A stretch of DNA of 64,000 nucleotides, taken from contig VJWM01000287.1 in NCBI GenBank assembly GCA_010909165.1, forward strand, positions 62,001 to 126,000, given 5' to 3'. Numbering within the stretch: position 1 is the first letter of the stretch; the number at the start of each line of letters is the position of its first letter. A program made the position numbers and the translations under genes. Below, piece by piece: positions 1 through 11,834 of the stretch. Below the pieces are notes generated by a model that saw only the letters and a program-made list of their open reading frames with translations, was not told the DNA's origin and did not search any database. Origin of the DNA: Anthoceros angustus. Taxonomy: Eukaryota > Streptophyta > Anthocerotopsida > Anthocerotales > Anthocerotaceae.

Positions 1-256
1 AAAACGGATGCACAAGAACGAGAATGCAGCAGGAGGTTTTTGCTGACTTTTGCATGCACAATTCACGGATTTCTGTGCCCAATAGCTTGAATGGAAGGTC
101 TATGCAGGGGTTACAGAATGATATGTCTGTATTGTGTTTTGGACCCGAAACAACGGAGTTCTTGTTGTAAGATGGATTGCGACAATCGCGTTGCAGGTGA
201 GTGAGCAAAGACAAAAACGTGGCCAGCCTTTGCACAATCGGCAAGGATCGGCATTT

Positions 257-2516
257 CTACTTAATCGATTCACTGAAGGCAGCCTTCCCTGCAGCTTGTT
301 TAGCAAATGTAGGGCGCTTTGCCTTCGGAGGCAGTTTCCATGATGGACTGTTTTCCCAAAACGGTTTCTTCCTCTTCAAGCTATTGTCGGACACTTCGCC
401 TCTTGGCAAGAGGTATGGAATCTGCATTAGACTATTCTCCTCAGCTTCTGCAGCCACACCCTCTAATTGCCGGAACACATCCTGTATCAGTGCAACTGCA
501 TGGGCCTCAATGCCAGGTTTCCTCTATACTAAACTTGATATGTTTTCCCAAATAGCTGCTAAGTTCATTTGGCGGGGGGACAAGAGCTCTCGTAATCCCG
601 TTTGTTCCAGCACCCACAGCTTGTGACAAAGGACGATGCACAATTGTCAGCTCGTTTCGAACACTACCACAAAGTTCAGCCTCCCGGCAGAAAATAGAGG
701 TGCTTGTCTATACGATTCTTGTGAAGTAGCCAGATGCATATATACCCACAAGGGTTTCTGTGGGCACTACTTCCTGCAAGAGCATCATGACCTTCACTTG
801 ATGCTTACAAAGAAACCCAGATGAAATCTTGCATGCAGCTGCCCCAAGGAGAGCCGGCGTTAAACACATGATAAGCCTTGTCCTTCTTTGCATTCTCGCT
901 CCTCACGATAGCATATGGTTGCCCAGTACAAGGTAGGGATACATCGGACTCTGGGATTTCCAATGCTTTGTTCAAAGCACTCGACAACCTTTCTTGCTTA
1001 TTATTCCTAATGATGCCACCGCTTACATTGTCTTTGGTACCAAAATGTCTGCTCACTTCTCGTCAGATATGTAAAAGCCGAGTCTCGCTACGAAGATTCT
1101 TCTTGTGAGGAGACAACGGTACTTAAGGTGACGGCGATAAGCTTTGATCAAGAGTTGCGTCTTGGCCTGCATGAGGTATAGTCCTTCGCCTTTATCCACA
1201 TGTCCATGACATCCCCCACGCTGAAAATAATGCACAATCGGCTTCCAGGCACCATACACCTCGTAAAACTCTTGAAGCTTCATCCGGCTGATGCTAGATC
1301 ATTCCTTGAGTCCATGTCCATGTACATAACATTTCCCAAGGCCTTCATCATGGCTGCCACTTTATGACTTGACTTTCTTCAAGAGCCGCAACCACGCCCA
1401 GACATGCCATAGACAGAGGAACACAAGAGTTGTGCTGCCAAATACTTACTTTTATCTCCGCCGCATACCATCGACAAGGAAAGCCGAGGATGCCAATCTA
1501 ACGTAGGACGCAATTTCCTTTGCAAAGCCGTTAACCACATGGCCATGTGTTCTGCAGTAGATTGACTGGTCACTACCCAGGCCACCGGTATGCCATTGCG
1601 GTGATCATCGAACACCAGCAAAGTGAACAATTGAAACTGAAATAAAGAGAAAGCGAGTTAGGAAGCCAGCATCCCACAATCTTGTGTTTGAAATGCAAAG
1701 AATCTAACCTTCCACTTGTTGGTGCCGAATGTGGCATCCATTGAAATGATGGATTGATGCCCCCAGTGAAGCATGCATTCCTCATGGAATCTTGTTTGAA
1801 ACCCTAAAGTAAAATGTGTGCCCTCCATCGAAGCACCAGGTGGTGGGAAGAAAACAATATCCCTGTGGATGTCAATCCATAGCTTGACACTGACTTCATC
1901 AATGGTATGGAGTCTCCAAGTCCTTGCATCCAACTCACCGCAAGTTGCGTATGTCCTTAGGCAAGAGAAAATCATCTCTATAAGATGTTAGGATCCCCTT
2001 GCATCCTAACATAGACATCGTTCTCGTGATCACATAAAATCTAGTATGGAGTGGTTTTGCACAAAAGTTTGTGCTTCACCCATTCCCTCTTGCTTGCTGA
2101 TAAAGAAGGAGCAAAGCACGTGAGGGAGTTGCATCTGCTGCTAACAATCCATGGCAAAAGTCACCAGAGGCATTCACATGATGCCACTGATCAAAACGGA
2201 TTTGAGCAATATCTTGAAACAACTCCAATTGAGTAATGACAACCACAAACTCACAACCTACTTTCCTGCTCTCCCCACAAGCCACCTTGCTCCTTCGACT
2301 TCCAGGTCCAAACTTTGGCCTATTAGTCATGTCCACCAAGGGTGCATCACTTTGGAGACGGTTGTCAGATCTGGAACCATACGCACAGCAATACCTTATG
2401 TATTGCTTTGGTGTGGTTGGTGACAGGACATTATACTTACGTGCCTTTGCCTTGGACCGTGTGCAGAGTTTGGATCTCATAAGGAAACCTTGCCATCTAC
2501 AGAGGTAGCATAACAC
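257..2516 (-). pseudogene. Decayed MULE-type transposase with N-terminal zinc finger and SWIM finger
   Basis: This is the remains of a Mutator-like (MULE) transposase. The N-terminal part (2516-2076) has Cys/His motifs such as CRWQGF and GCEFVV...HHVN, as in FAR1/MULE DNA-binding fingers. The catalytic core (about 1950-1379) carries the family signature SMDATFGTN, then LFTLLVFDDHRNGIPVAW; the two halves are separated by an apparent intron (about 1715-1635, ending in TTTATTTCAG). Further downstream are a tail resembling AYRRHLKYR (1053-1283), a SWIM-like CxC...CKH (708-850) and a helical C-terminus (257-478). Decay is visible: the SWIM cysteines are split by an apparent 2-nt loss near 828, and the frame shifts again near 2000 between the DP and SYRDDFLLPKDIRNL segments. 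The 5' end is uncertain because no convincing ATG was found. It is most likely a dead transposon; a domesticated copy is less likely given the frameshifts. Confidence 0.75.
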
Positions 2517-4921
2517 CCGACGTCAAAATGCTTAACTGGCCCCGAGATTAGGCTAATTAAATGATCTCTGCGAAGCAATCACAACTCTCGTGAATCAGCC
2601 GGAGGAACTGAAAACTTACACTTTACTGACGAGATGAACTACAAGCCCCCCACACCTAATCAATCCATCGCAACACTTCCCGTACGCGCACGCCTCCTGC
2701 GCCTACAAGGACCATCATACCACTTCCCATAGCGTGATCAGCAACGCACATTGCTAGCTTGGTGTGACACACTCGAGTAATTGAGCGGGGAAGGTCCGGA
2801 GGCTTTCATTAACATGTGTTCTGAAACCAAAGCGTTTTGCCCACCCGTTTTCATTTTCCTGGAATAACTATGCCCTGGCACAACTTAGGGACGGAGTTTG
2901 GCGGAACGGGCGTCCAAACGGGCGCGGCAAGCTGTTGCCGTCCAACGGTAACGTGTGCGGGATGGTGTGGACATGCGCAGTGGGTGCGAGTGGGCATGGC
3001 CCCATGACATATGGGATGGCGAAGGCAAAACCATTTGCGCCGCCCTCGTATTATGTGCCTCATTACTTCGTGTGTACCAATAGCTCGTGCGTATAAAAAC
3101 ATCCTTTTTATTTTCTTATGCATTGTATTTTGTGTAAGAAGTTTAGTGAAGAAGAACAAGAAGAAGAATTTTATTTAAGTCCACTAAGGACGGATTTCCG
3201 TCATGGGACTTGGCACTTAACAACTTGTACCATGGTATGCCTAAGCTACTTGCATCAAGGGCATCCATTCCCTTTAGGCACCCCATCTAAGTACCGATCC
3301 AAGCGCAGGATGCTTCATAAGCACGTTCTTATAAATGTGTGTCCATTTGACCTAAGCCATTTGTAGTGGCTGAGAGTTGAGAGCAAGGACAAAGGATAAT
3401 TCTGTGGAAGTATCCGTTTTATTTTCTTATGTATTGTATTTTGTGTAAGAAGTTTAGTGGCTGAGAGTTGAGAGCAAAGACAAAGGATAATTCTGTGGAA
3501 GTTTAGTGCTGAGAGTTGAAAGTGAGAGCAAAGATATTTTCTTATGCATTGTATTTTGTGTAAGAAGTTTAGTGGCTGAGAGTTGAGAGCAAAGATGAGG
3601 ATAATACTGTGGAAGTTTAGTGCTAAGAGTTGAAAGTTAAGATAAGGATAGAGACTCTAGATATAATTAAGTTTAAAGCTTTTAACTTAAAGAAAGAAGA
3701 AGAGGAAGAAGAAAAAATTTATTATAATCTCTTACTTTAAGTCCACTAAGGAGGGACATGCCGCCATGGGACTTGATTCACCGAGCAACTTGCTCCAAGG
3801 AGTAAACTAGACTACTAGCACCAAAGGCATTCATCTCGAGGCACCCCATCTGCGTCCCCCTTACTATGTAGAGGGCTTAACTACATGTCGGGCAACTTGC
3901 TCCATGGAGTAAACTAGGCTACGAGCGCCAGAGGCATTTCTCTCTAGGTACTTTCGCCAGAGGCATTTCTCTCTAGGTACTTCGTTTGGGTCCCTTTTAC
4001 GGTGTAGAGGGCTAAACTATGGCATTCATAAGTTATGTGTGTCCATTTAGCCTAAGCCATTTGGGCACACAACCAAAATAATTTGTTACCTACCGATGGA
4101 TAGTCCTTCTTTTCGAATGTTTGTTCTTTCATTTTGATCCTTCATTTAGATTGTGTGAAACAAACTTCTAGTCTGGTTATGCTAGATATCATGGTATCTA
4201 GTGGAGGCGTACATGTTTTTTACGTTTATCTAAAGAAAAAGGGGGAAAAAGGAGACTTTATTATGAAAAAGAGATGGGAAAAACTCATCCACCCCAAAAA
4301 CAAAGGGGGAAGAACCCAACAAAGAGCATCAAGCCAGATTTTTATGTTTATCTAAGGACAAATAATTGTCGGAATCATGTATGTCGAGTTTAAATTATAT
4401 TAAAAAGACCAGCAAAAACTTCTCTTCAAAATTTGACCAATTGTGATTACAAACACTAAGGGACCTACATTTAGAAAGATATAAGTTTCTATAGTTTAAC
4501 AAGGTTTTGTTGAATATCTTTTCATATTTAAAAAACTATTATATATTAGATTTCAAATGACATTATATTCTTGTATAAGTACCTGAAGTCTCGACTCAAG
4601 CTTTGTGCCCATTTTAGGGTAAAAACCCATGTGAATATGCTCTAGCTGATTTTTGTATTATTTTGTATTATATTTGAATACTCAAACTCTAGGACGTATG
4701 GCCATTGCTAAAGTATGATGTCAATATATTATTTACAATATTTAAATACTCAAACTCTAGGACATATGGCCATTACTCAGGACCTGAATGGACTTATGGT
4801 TGACCCCTTTTTTTCTGTGTAGATGGTGTTTTTCCCATCTCTCTTCTTTCCACATGAAGTCTCTCTTCCCAACCAAACGATTACGGGTGGGGACCACTTA
4901 ATTTTTTTATCATTCCCACAG
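2517..4921. repeat. AT-rich intergenic DNA with diverged direct repeats
   Basis: No coding gene is recognisable here. A block at about 3172-3365 recurs in diverged form at about 3730-4066. Both contain 'AAGTCCACTAAGGA', a 'catgggactt' segment, a 'ggcaccccatct' segment and an ending close to 'gtgtccatttgacctaagcc'. A shorter motif ('ttcttatgcattgtattttg' followed by 'tgtaagaagtttagtg') appears at about 3113, 3425 and 3539, each time next to 'gctgagagttgagagcaa'. This could be a decayed LTR or MITE pair, but no clear termini or target-site duplication were seen. The stretch 4080-4820 is simply AT-rich. Confidence 0.55.
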
Positions 4922-5376
4922 GTATTCTTCGCACATCATGCCAATATTGATCGCTTGTGGGATGTATGGAAAAGTTTTGGCGATTGGCGGGTGGAAATCA
5001 GTGACCCAGATTATCTGAATTCAGAGTTCCTTTTTTACAATGAAAAAGCCGAGCCCGTTATTGTTAAAGTCAACCAAGGCGTGAATGCTAAGACTCAACT
5101 TCGCTACAACTATGAAAAGGCGCCTAACAATGGTGATAAAAGTGGTATGAATTCAAGCCCAAAATATGCTCAAACTTTGCATCTACCGATGACAAATTGG
5201 CTTGGATAAACTCTATACCGATGTATGACGAAAAGAATGTTCAAGTTATTTGGCGTTCGCCTGCTGTATTACGAATTGCAAGGCCACAAAGTAATCAAAC
5301 TTCCAGTGACTCAAATGTGACGGACTATTCAAACACAACCTGTGAACTAACTTTACTCGTACTTAACGAAATTTGA
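4922..5376 (+). pseudogene. Polyphenol oxidase (tyrosinase-type) 3' fragment with frameshift
   Basis: The segment starts right after a good splice acceptor (T-rich tract, CCCACAG at 4915-4921) and reads VFFAHHANIDRLWDVW, the copper-B histidine motif of plant polyphenol oxidases, which oxidise phenols to quinones. It is followed by DYLNSEFLFYNEKA, matching the DWL region that comes after the copper site. The reading frame then shifts by one base around 5125-5145 (near the run 'gataaaagtgg'). The other frame continues with family-like sequence (SPAVLRIARPQ, then a hydrophobic end LTLLVLNEI) to a stop at 5374-5376, matching the C-terminal KFDV-type region. No copper-A exon, transit peptide or signal peptide was found in the upstream 2.4 kb. 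It is a truncated, frameshifted relic rather than a working enzyme. Confidence 0.72.
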
Positions 5377-5699
5377 GTCAAAATTAACCGTCTGTACACG
5401 AATGACTTTTTCCTAATCTTGATAGCGGTAGACGAAGATGAAAATAGTTTTTTTCTTAGGTTAATAGTTTACTTCTACTATGTACGAATTTCAACTTCAA
5501 ATCAAATTTCATGCCAATACCGGTAAAAAAGTGAAATTTTGGTTAGAGCCCATACATGTTAAGTAAGCAACCATGGTTTGATATATAAACATGTCGGAGG
5601 CGAAATTGGTGTGGTTCAGTAATGGCTTCGCCCAAAACTTGAGCTGAACCACACCCCAACCATGAGCCCTAAGTATGAGGCTAGGGTAAGTTAGTGGCG
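5377..5699. other. Intergenic, nothing recognised
   Basis: AT-rich sequence after the polyphenol oxidase fragment, with no convincing coding or RNA signal. Confidence 0.5.
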
Positions 5700-5987
5700 C
5701 CAATTTCAAGTACAAGTATGAAAAAACGATGAGTCGCAGCCATTAAGATACAAGTAGGAAAGGATGCAAAGTGGCAGCAATTTAGGATACAAGTATGAAA
5801 GAACATAGAGTGGCAGCAGTTTAAGACACCAGTATGAAAGGACACGGGATTGGGTTCAAATGAAAGGATAGGGATTGGGTTCAAATGAAAGGATAGGGAT
5901 TGGGCTCAAATGCAAGGATAGGGATTGGGTTCAAATGAAAGGATAGGGATTGGGTTCAAATGAAAGGACACGGATTGGGTTTAAATC
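5700..5987. repeat. Two adjacent minisatellites (39-bp and 25-bp units)
   Basis: From about 5700 to 5835 a 39-bp unit with the core 'gatacaagtatgaaag...gtggcagca' is repeated about 3.5 times. It passes directly into a 25-bp unit, 'gaaaggatagggattgggtt' plus 'caaat', present about six times to 5987. The 39-bp unit is 13 codons long and leaves an open 13-residue periodic frame on the minus strand, but nothing else supports coding. Confidence 0.85.
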
Positions 5988-6483
5988 CATTCCTCACATG
6001 GATCGCATTTTTGAAAGATTCAATATTTTCTACTATAAAATTCTTTACTTGTTTTATTTGGTTCCAAGAATAATATTTAGACTGACCTAGCCCAATGCAA
6101 AGAAAAGGTTCTATAAATTATTTTAAAACTTAAAAATATTTTAAAATTATATAATGTCCTACAACTTTTATGGACCTAAAAGTTTTGTGGAAATTTGGGA
6201 ACTTATAAATCTGTGAATATTGCGCATCTTACACTAAGCATATTGACATGTTGGGGATACACTCAACTCAGGGGCTGAGACGCAGCCTGAGTGTGTGGAC
6301 GTGATGGATCCCTCCTGATCCTAGATCCTAGAGTTGCGTATACCTATATATGTAGCTCTAGACATGTTTGTTCCGAGTCTTTCATGACCCACCCTGGAGG
6401 AGCAGGCTGCAGGCTATAGGCTGCAAGCTTACAAGAAGGTTCATGAGTTATAAGCGATAATTATGTATCAAGCAACCAGATGC
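5988..6483. other. Intergenic, 3' flank of the GH16 gene
   Basis: No coding signal. The stretch is AT-rich to about 6240 and then of mixed composition. It lies immediately downstream (minus strand) of the PMEI-GH16 gene stop codon and probably includes that gene's 3' untranslated region. Confidence 0.4.
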
Positions 6484-9113
6484 TCAGCCTTGGCTCGCTG
6501 CCTGTTCCTGCCCCTGGATTGTGATGTCCCTGTAGCGGACAATGTAGGGCAGGTCTCTGCCATGCCACTTCCCCGTCCATGCCCCGGCGTTCACATCGGA
6601 CGCATTCCAAACCGAGGCGTAGTAGAAGACCGGCTTGAGTGGGTACGGTTTGTTGGCGGCCGCTTGCTGCAGCTGCGTCACCGTCCTCACAACCTTCCCG
6701 TCCACCACCCACCTGATGAAAACAAGAAGCCACAAGCTTAATTCCAGGAGTGAGAACATTTGGGAGCATGGCAGGGGATCCATGCATATGGGGTGGTGAA
6801 GGAAAAAGTTTGACGACTCACTGGATCTTGTCCTTGTCGTAGACGATGGTGTAGATGTGGTAGGCTTCGGAGCAGTCGAAGCCCAGGTCGATGAGGAGCT
6901 CGTGCGCGCCCACCCCGTTCACGTAGAAGTTGGTCTGGACGGCGTTCTTGTTGTTGCCCAGCCACTCGAAGTCGATCTCGTCTTGCACGCGGCTGCCTTC
7001 CAGGGACGAGAGGTAGAGGCTGGAGAGCAGGCCGCTGGTGTCGCCCGCGGCGCACTTGAAGCCGCCGGAGAAGCGGCCCGACGCGTAGCTCTGCACGGAC
7101 CGGAAGCGGCCCCCGCACCCCGTGGCGTCGTAGGAGATGGAGGCGTCCGAGAGCTCCACAGCCACGTTGTTGTAGCAGTAGTCGATGGCCAGGGGCCGCA
7201 TCGGGATGGGCACGTTGCTGCTGGCCGCCGGCCGGGCGGGAGGCTGCCAGGGCAGGGTGAGCGGGGAGAGCACGGAGATGGAGTCGAAGTACATGGAGAA
7301 GGGCCCGTTGCTCCAGTCCACCGTGCCGGCGTAGGCCCCGTTGGCCACCGTCGAGGCGTCCCAGGTGTAGCCGTAGATGCTCCCGGGCTTGGTGGGGTAG
7401 GCCGACCCGGCGAAGGCCTTCGTCACCGTGCGCAGCAGGAGGTTGTCCACCAGCCACCTGCGGCTGGAAGTGTCAGACATGGGCGATCCTGGAAGGGGGA
7501 TGGATCATGAATCCGAATTCATGCGGCAGGCAGGCAGGCAGGCAGGCAGGCAACCCACCACGTGCGTCCAGCATGATTTGGTCTTGACAGGCAGAGGCGG
7601 CATCCAGGTGGGAGCAGGAGCGTGAGCTCAATGCAGCAAAGCAGAATGCGCAAACCATGCCTTAGGGTTTGATTGCACAGATCTGGAGGAAGCAGATGAT
7701 TAGTATGGAGGATTGTGGAGGGGAGCAGCAGCAGGAGGATTGGGTGATGGTGGGCGGCGGGGTGGTGGGCGCTCACATGATGGACTGGCTGTCCCACTTG
7801 ATGGTGTACTGGTGGAACTTCACGGATGTGTCGAAGGAGACCACGATCACCTGCTGGTTGCCTGCGGAGTTGCCGTTTACGGCATAGTTGGTGACGATGC
7901 GGTTCGGCTTGTCGCCCAGGAAGTCGAAGCTGATGCTGTCACTGGCTTGGTCATTGGATGAAATCTGCAGGGTCACAGCACAGGATGGATGGATGGATGG
8001 ATGATGGTAAGTCTCAGGTTGCAGGGATGGCTGGTTGGTGTTGCAGGCAGGAAGAGAGGAGAGATTTGCTCACATAGAAGCTGTTGCTGACACCGCAGGC
8101 CTTGACGGGAGTCCGCAAATTTGCTCTGAACACGCCCGAGGAGTATTTGTCCTGCGAGTGGAATTTCCCTCCTGCAGGAAGCCACAAATGGTTTTCAGGT
8201 TGTCGCTGTTGAAGCCGCTCAGAACTGAATGAATCCAATGCCTCCTGAAGGAGGGTTTGTTGGGTTTTTGCAGGAAGGAGCTTCAGCACTCACCGCAAGC
8301 TTGGTCGAGGCGGATGGTGACCGTGCTGTTTAGGATTGTGATGTGGTTTGGGCAGTAATCCACCGCCAGATTCTTCACCGGCCGCGGTGTCGGGATGGCT
8401 GGGACGCCCACGTCGGAAGGTTGGTATCCAGGGGCTTTCTCATTTGCCTTGTCCGGGCTCCCGTCATCATCCTTGTCGAGGATGCCTGGACTCATGATCT
8501 CCAGCAGTTGCTGTGCGCTGGCTACGCTGCGCCCGACCTACACACGTCCAAATATCTTTCAGGCTGGGCTGTCGCTCTCTCTCGCCTTACTGGATGCGTC
8601 AGATTGGGAGCAGGCGTCACAGACCTTGCGAAGATTGGAGCGAGCTTCCCGGGCTTCATTGGTCTTGACATGGGCCATGCCTTCGATGCAGTCGTCCAAG
8701 GAGGCCTCCACTGCGTACAGCTCTTGCGCAGTGCTGCCGGCTCCGTCGTCCTGGGCGATGAACTTGGCGGCCTGGTTGAGGCCTGTGCTGACATCGTCCA
8801 GCTCCTTGACGCAGTCTCCACCCAACACCGGGGAGTCTGCAACCTCCGCCAGGTACACCTGCGCGTCGTTGATCCTCGCCTTGGCTAACTGCAATGCGAT
8901 GGCCTGCTTGGTGGCGGGGGCGGAATTCTGGTAGGACGAGGTGAAGCTTCTGCTCGGGGTGAAGTAGGTGCTGCCGTACTCTCCACCGAGCACCCCGGCC
9001 TCTGCTCTGCCGGGGAAGGCATGTCTGTCAGTGCCCAGAAACAGCAAGATGGCCAGCCAGGCGAGGATCGTGGAGGCCCTCCTCTTGGGGAGGCCCATCT
9101 GCAGGGATCTCAT
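6484..9113 (-). CDS. Secreted PMEI-like / tandem GH16 (CRH-like) glycosidase fusion
   Basis: Six exons: 9113-8625 (or 8591), 8537 (or 8521)-8294, 8171-8074, 7964-7777, 7457-6822 and 6712-6484. Donors and acceptors 2-6 are GT-AG and in phase, giving about 627-633 residues. Residues 15-27 (STILAWLAILLFL) form a signal peptide. Residues about 45-163 resemble a pectin methylesterase/invertase inhibitor helical domain, with the paired Cys at GGDC101 and DDC142. Two GH16 beta-sandwich domains follow. In the first (about 195-402) the catalytic motif reads DSISFDFLG (286-294), so the nucleophile and acid/base are lost. The second (about 422-620) has intact DEIDFEWLG (499-507). Each ends with a W-V-D-G/N strand and a K/NGPF- or RDLPY-type region, most like fungal CRH and plant XTH proteins. 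It probably acts in the cell wall on beta-glucan or xyloglucan; the substrate is not deducible. The exon 1/2 junction is the least certain. Confidence 0.82.
7522..7550. repeat. (GGCA)n microsatellite in an intron of the GH16 gene
   Basis: About six copies of GGCA lie within the 319-bp intron between exons 4 and 5. A second short tetranucleotide run, (TGGA)n, sits in the preceding intron at about 7985-8001. Neither disturbs a splice site. Confidence 0.8.
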
Positions 9114-11332
9114 AACAAATCCTGCAACGGCCTGCCCTTTATGGTGAGATGTAGTTGCGATTGTGTCTCTTTCTGCAGTCTCGTGCGTCGTGCGGATCCC
9201 CGATTACTATGTGGGCACTGGCTCCGGCACGAGCGCAGCACTGGGTCGCTCAGGCGCTTGACATCAAAGCTGCTTTGCCCCCTCTCGATTCACCAAACTC
9301 TCATGGCTGGGATCAGCTTTTTGCAGCTTTTGCAGAGACGGCAGCACCAGCCCCATCTCTGTCTGGCCTCGGCCCTCGCGCTCCAACTCAGGCGAAGGCC
9401 AATGAAAGGGGGTGGCGATTGGCGTGGAAAGGGCGGGGGTATTACCGGGTTAAGTAAACGGCTGAGGCGGTTATGGACGCTGGTCCTGGGACATCGCCGG
9501 GTCCCGGGACTGCGGCACGTAACCGCAAACGGTTACCCGCTGTCCACTTAGGCTTCCACGGACCAGGGTACAGCGCTTCCATCAGCGCCCATGTGGAGGA
9601 GGACCGTCGCCGAGCTCCTGTCGCCGGCATCGAGGGTATCTATGCTCGCTAGCGTTTTGGTGAGACGGATTTGCAGCTCGCCGGGCTGTTAGTTGTTACG
9701 CCGAACTTCGCAGGTTCAGGTTCCTGTCATTTGTTGAAGCTGGTGGGCAAATTGATGCTCATCGAGTTGTTAGGGCCGGGTCAGTAGCTACGTGTTTCTG
9801 TTATGTTAACACTTGAGGGGTGGATTGTGTGTCAATCTGTGGGAAATTGGACGGTTATGGATGGGAAGTCATTCCTCTTGTCTGGGGAAGGGCCACGAGT
9901 GATGTCCTGACCGGTGACCGCAGACATGCACAGACTGAGGTGCACAAAAGATTCACTTGCAAAATGTTGCCACAATCAAAGCTCATGAAAGTGAGTACTA
10001 CTTGCTCATACTCGATCCAGCTCTGAACTCGTTGGCATACATATTTGGGACATGCGCTTGCGCGGTGAAGCTTCCGGTGGCTGGAAGTGCGCCAGGTAGT
10101 CAAATTTACATGTCTTCCCAGGCCCACATTTCCCTGATTCCGGCAGACCCCCAGCAGTGACGAATCGGGCATGTCCCGGAGCAGCGCTTCTAGTTTGCTG
10201 GCGCTGAAGAGTCCAGCCCTGCCCCTGCCAAAGAGGTCAATCGTGCTGGTCATTTGTCACTTGTTTTAGTTCCTCTCCTCAGCAATGCTTTGTAGCAGCT
10301 TCCCTGCTCCCTGAGTATTGACATCTCAGACCTTGTTGTTTTTGTTATTTTTTAACCATCACACAATACCTTTTGCAATCTTTTTGAATCTTAATTTATA
10401 TGTGATTGTATATCATGAAACATAATAATGTATAACATGAAACATAATAATCTTTTTTTCACTACTTAGTTTATTATAGAAATAAATAATTATCTTTATA
10501 TATTTTTAATATTATTCAATTTGTTTCATGATTTTTCAAGATGGCTTTGAATGCGGGGGGCGCTGCATCTTTAGCTCCGATGGTAAGTAGGCCCTTTCTT
10601 ATTCCAGACTATGACATATATTAGCTGCTATCATGAGTGAAGATTGAGCTGCAAATAAGTTGGCAAAAACATTCATGATATCCTCCTCATATCTAAGTAG
10701 TATGTGTGTCAGGTGAGTCACAATGATGGCAAAATTTGAAGCCTAACTAACTTGCATCATCTAAAATTGCGATCTCTATATAGGTTTTGAACTTACGTCC
10801 TTCTTGATGTTAGCACGATACAATAAGTTTACAGGCTAGACACAATGTTAACCCCTAAAGGACCAACAGACTCATTTTGAATGGTTCATCCTGCTGGGGC
10901 GGCCATTGAATTTTTTGGATGCCAAATTCTTTTGTAATTTGATGCTTGAGCTCGCGATGCCACAATCCTTTTGTACCCTCCCATTCTTGAACAAAAAAAA
11001 TGGCCATCACCATAGCCTTTTATGCCCGATGGATCGGAAAGATTCCTACATATGCCCTCAAACCATCCAGGTGTACTTTTGGTTTGCGCACGTTCCCTCT
11101 CACACAATTGCGACTAAATCAAGTGACAATACACATACAGTTGGGTGTCCCGGTGTGCTTTGTATGGCAGTTGATTGAATCGAAAAACTTTTGGCATGTA
11201 TAGACTCATCATATGTGGCCAATTTTTGCGAGGGTGCTCAGCCCTGGTTCTTCATGTGGGCATAATGTTTGCTCAGCAATCGGATGGAAGATGGTCCTAA
11301 TCGAGGTAAGATGTCGTGCCTCGTGGGTATGG
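9114..11332. other. Intergenic; promoter side of the GH16 gene
   Basis: No gene is recognised. The first kilobase has balanced GC and should hold the promoter and 5' leader of the minus-strand GH16 gene. From 10,280 to 10,550 it is very AT-rich with a short repeat ('catgaaacataataat' twice at about 10,416-10,450). Small open frames here have no recognisable domain and no codon-level support. Confidence 0.45.
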
Positions 11333-11834
11333 CATGGTATGAAGGAGATCATTTTGAAAATTGACATGGTGTGAAGGAGATCATTTTGAAAATTGACATG
11401 GTGTGAAGGAGATCATTTTGAAAATTGACATGGTGTGAAGGAGATCATTTTGAAAATTGACATGGTGTGAAGGAGATCATTTTGAAAATTGACATGGTGT
11501 GAAGGAGATCATTTTGAAAATTGACATGGTGTGAAGGAGATCATTTTGAAAATTGACATGGTGTGAAGGAGATCATTTTGAAAATTGACATGGTGAAGGA
11601 GATCATTTTGAAAATTGACATGGTGTGAAGGAGATCATTTTGAAAATTGACATGGTGTGAAGGAGATCATTTTGAAAATTGACATGGTGTGAAGGAGATC
11701 ATTTTGAAAATTGACATGGTGTGAAGGAGATCATTTTGAAAATTGACATGGTGTGAAGGAGATCATTTTGAAAATTGACATGGTGTGAAGGAGATCATTG
11801 TGAAAATTGACATGGTGTGAAGGAGATCATTTTG
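11333..11834. repeat. 32-bp minisatellite, about 16 copies
   Basis: The unit starts 'catggtgtgaaggagatcat' and ends 'tttgaaaattga' (32 bp). It is repeated almost without change about 15.7 times. One unit near 11,591 lacks the dinucleotide GT, the first unit has 'tatg' for 'tgtg', and a late unit has one T-to-G change. The unit length is not a multiple of three and there are no unique spacers, so it is neither protein-repeat coding nor a CRISPR array. Confidence 0.97.

Noticed and set aside
5681-5884. 13-residue repeat protein encoded by the 39-bp minisatellite
   Set aside because: The frame is open only because the unit is divisible by three; there is no start context, conserved composition or flanking exon.
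6857-7510. Plus-strand 217-codon open frame
   Set aside because: It lies antisense to the large GH16 exon; the GC-rich codons of the true gene leave few stops on the other strand.
11333-11834. CRISPR array
   Set aside because: The units are contiguous with no unique spacers and no nearby cas genes; it is a plain minisatellite in eukaryotic DNA.
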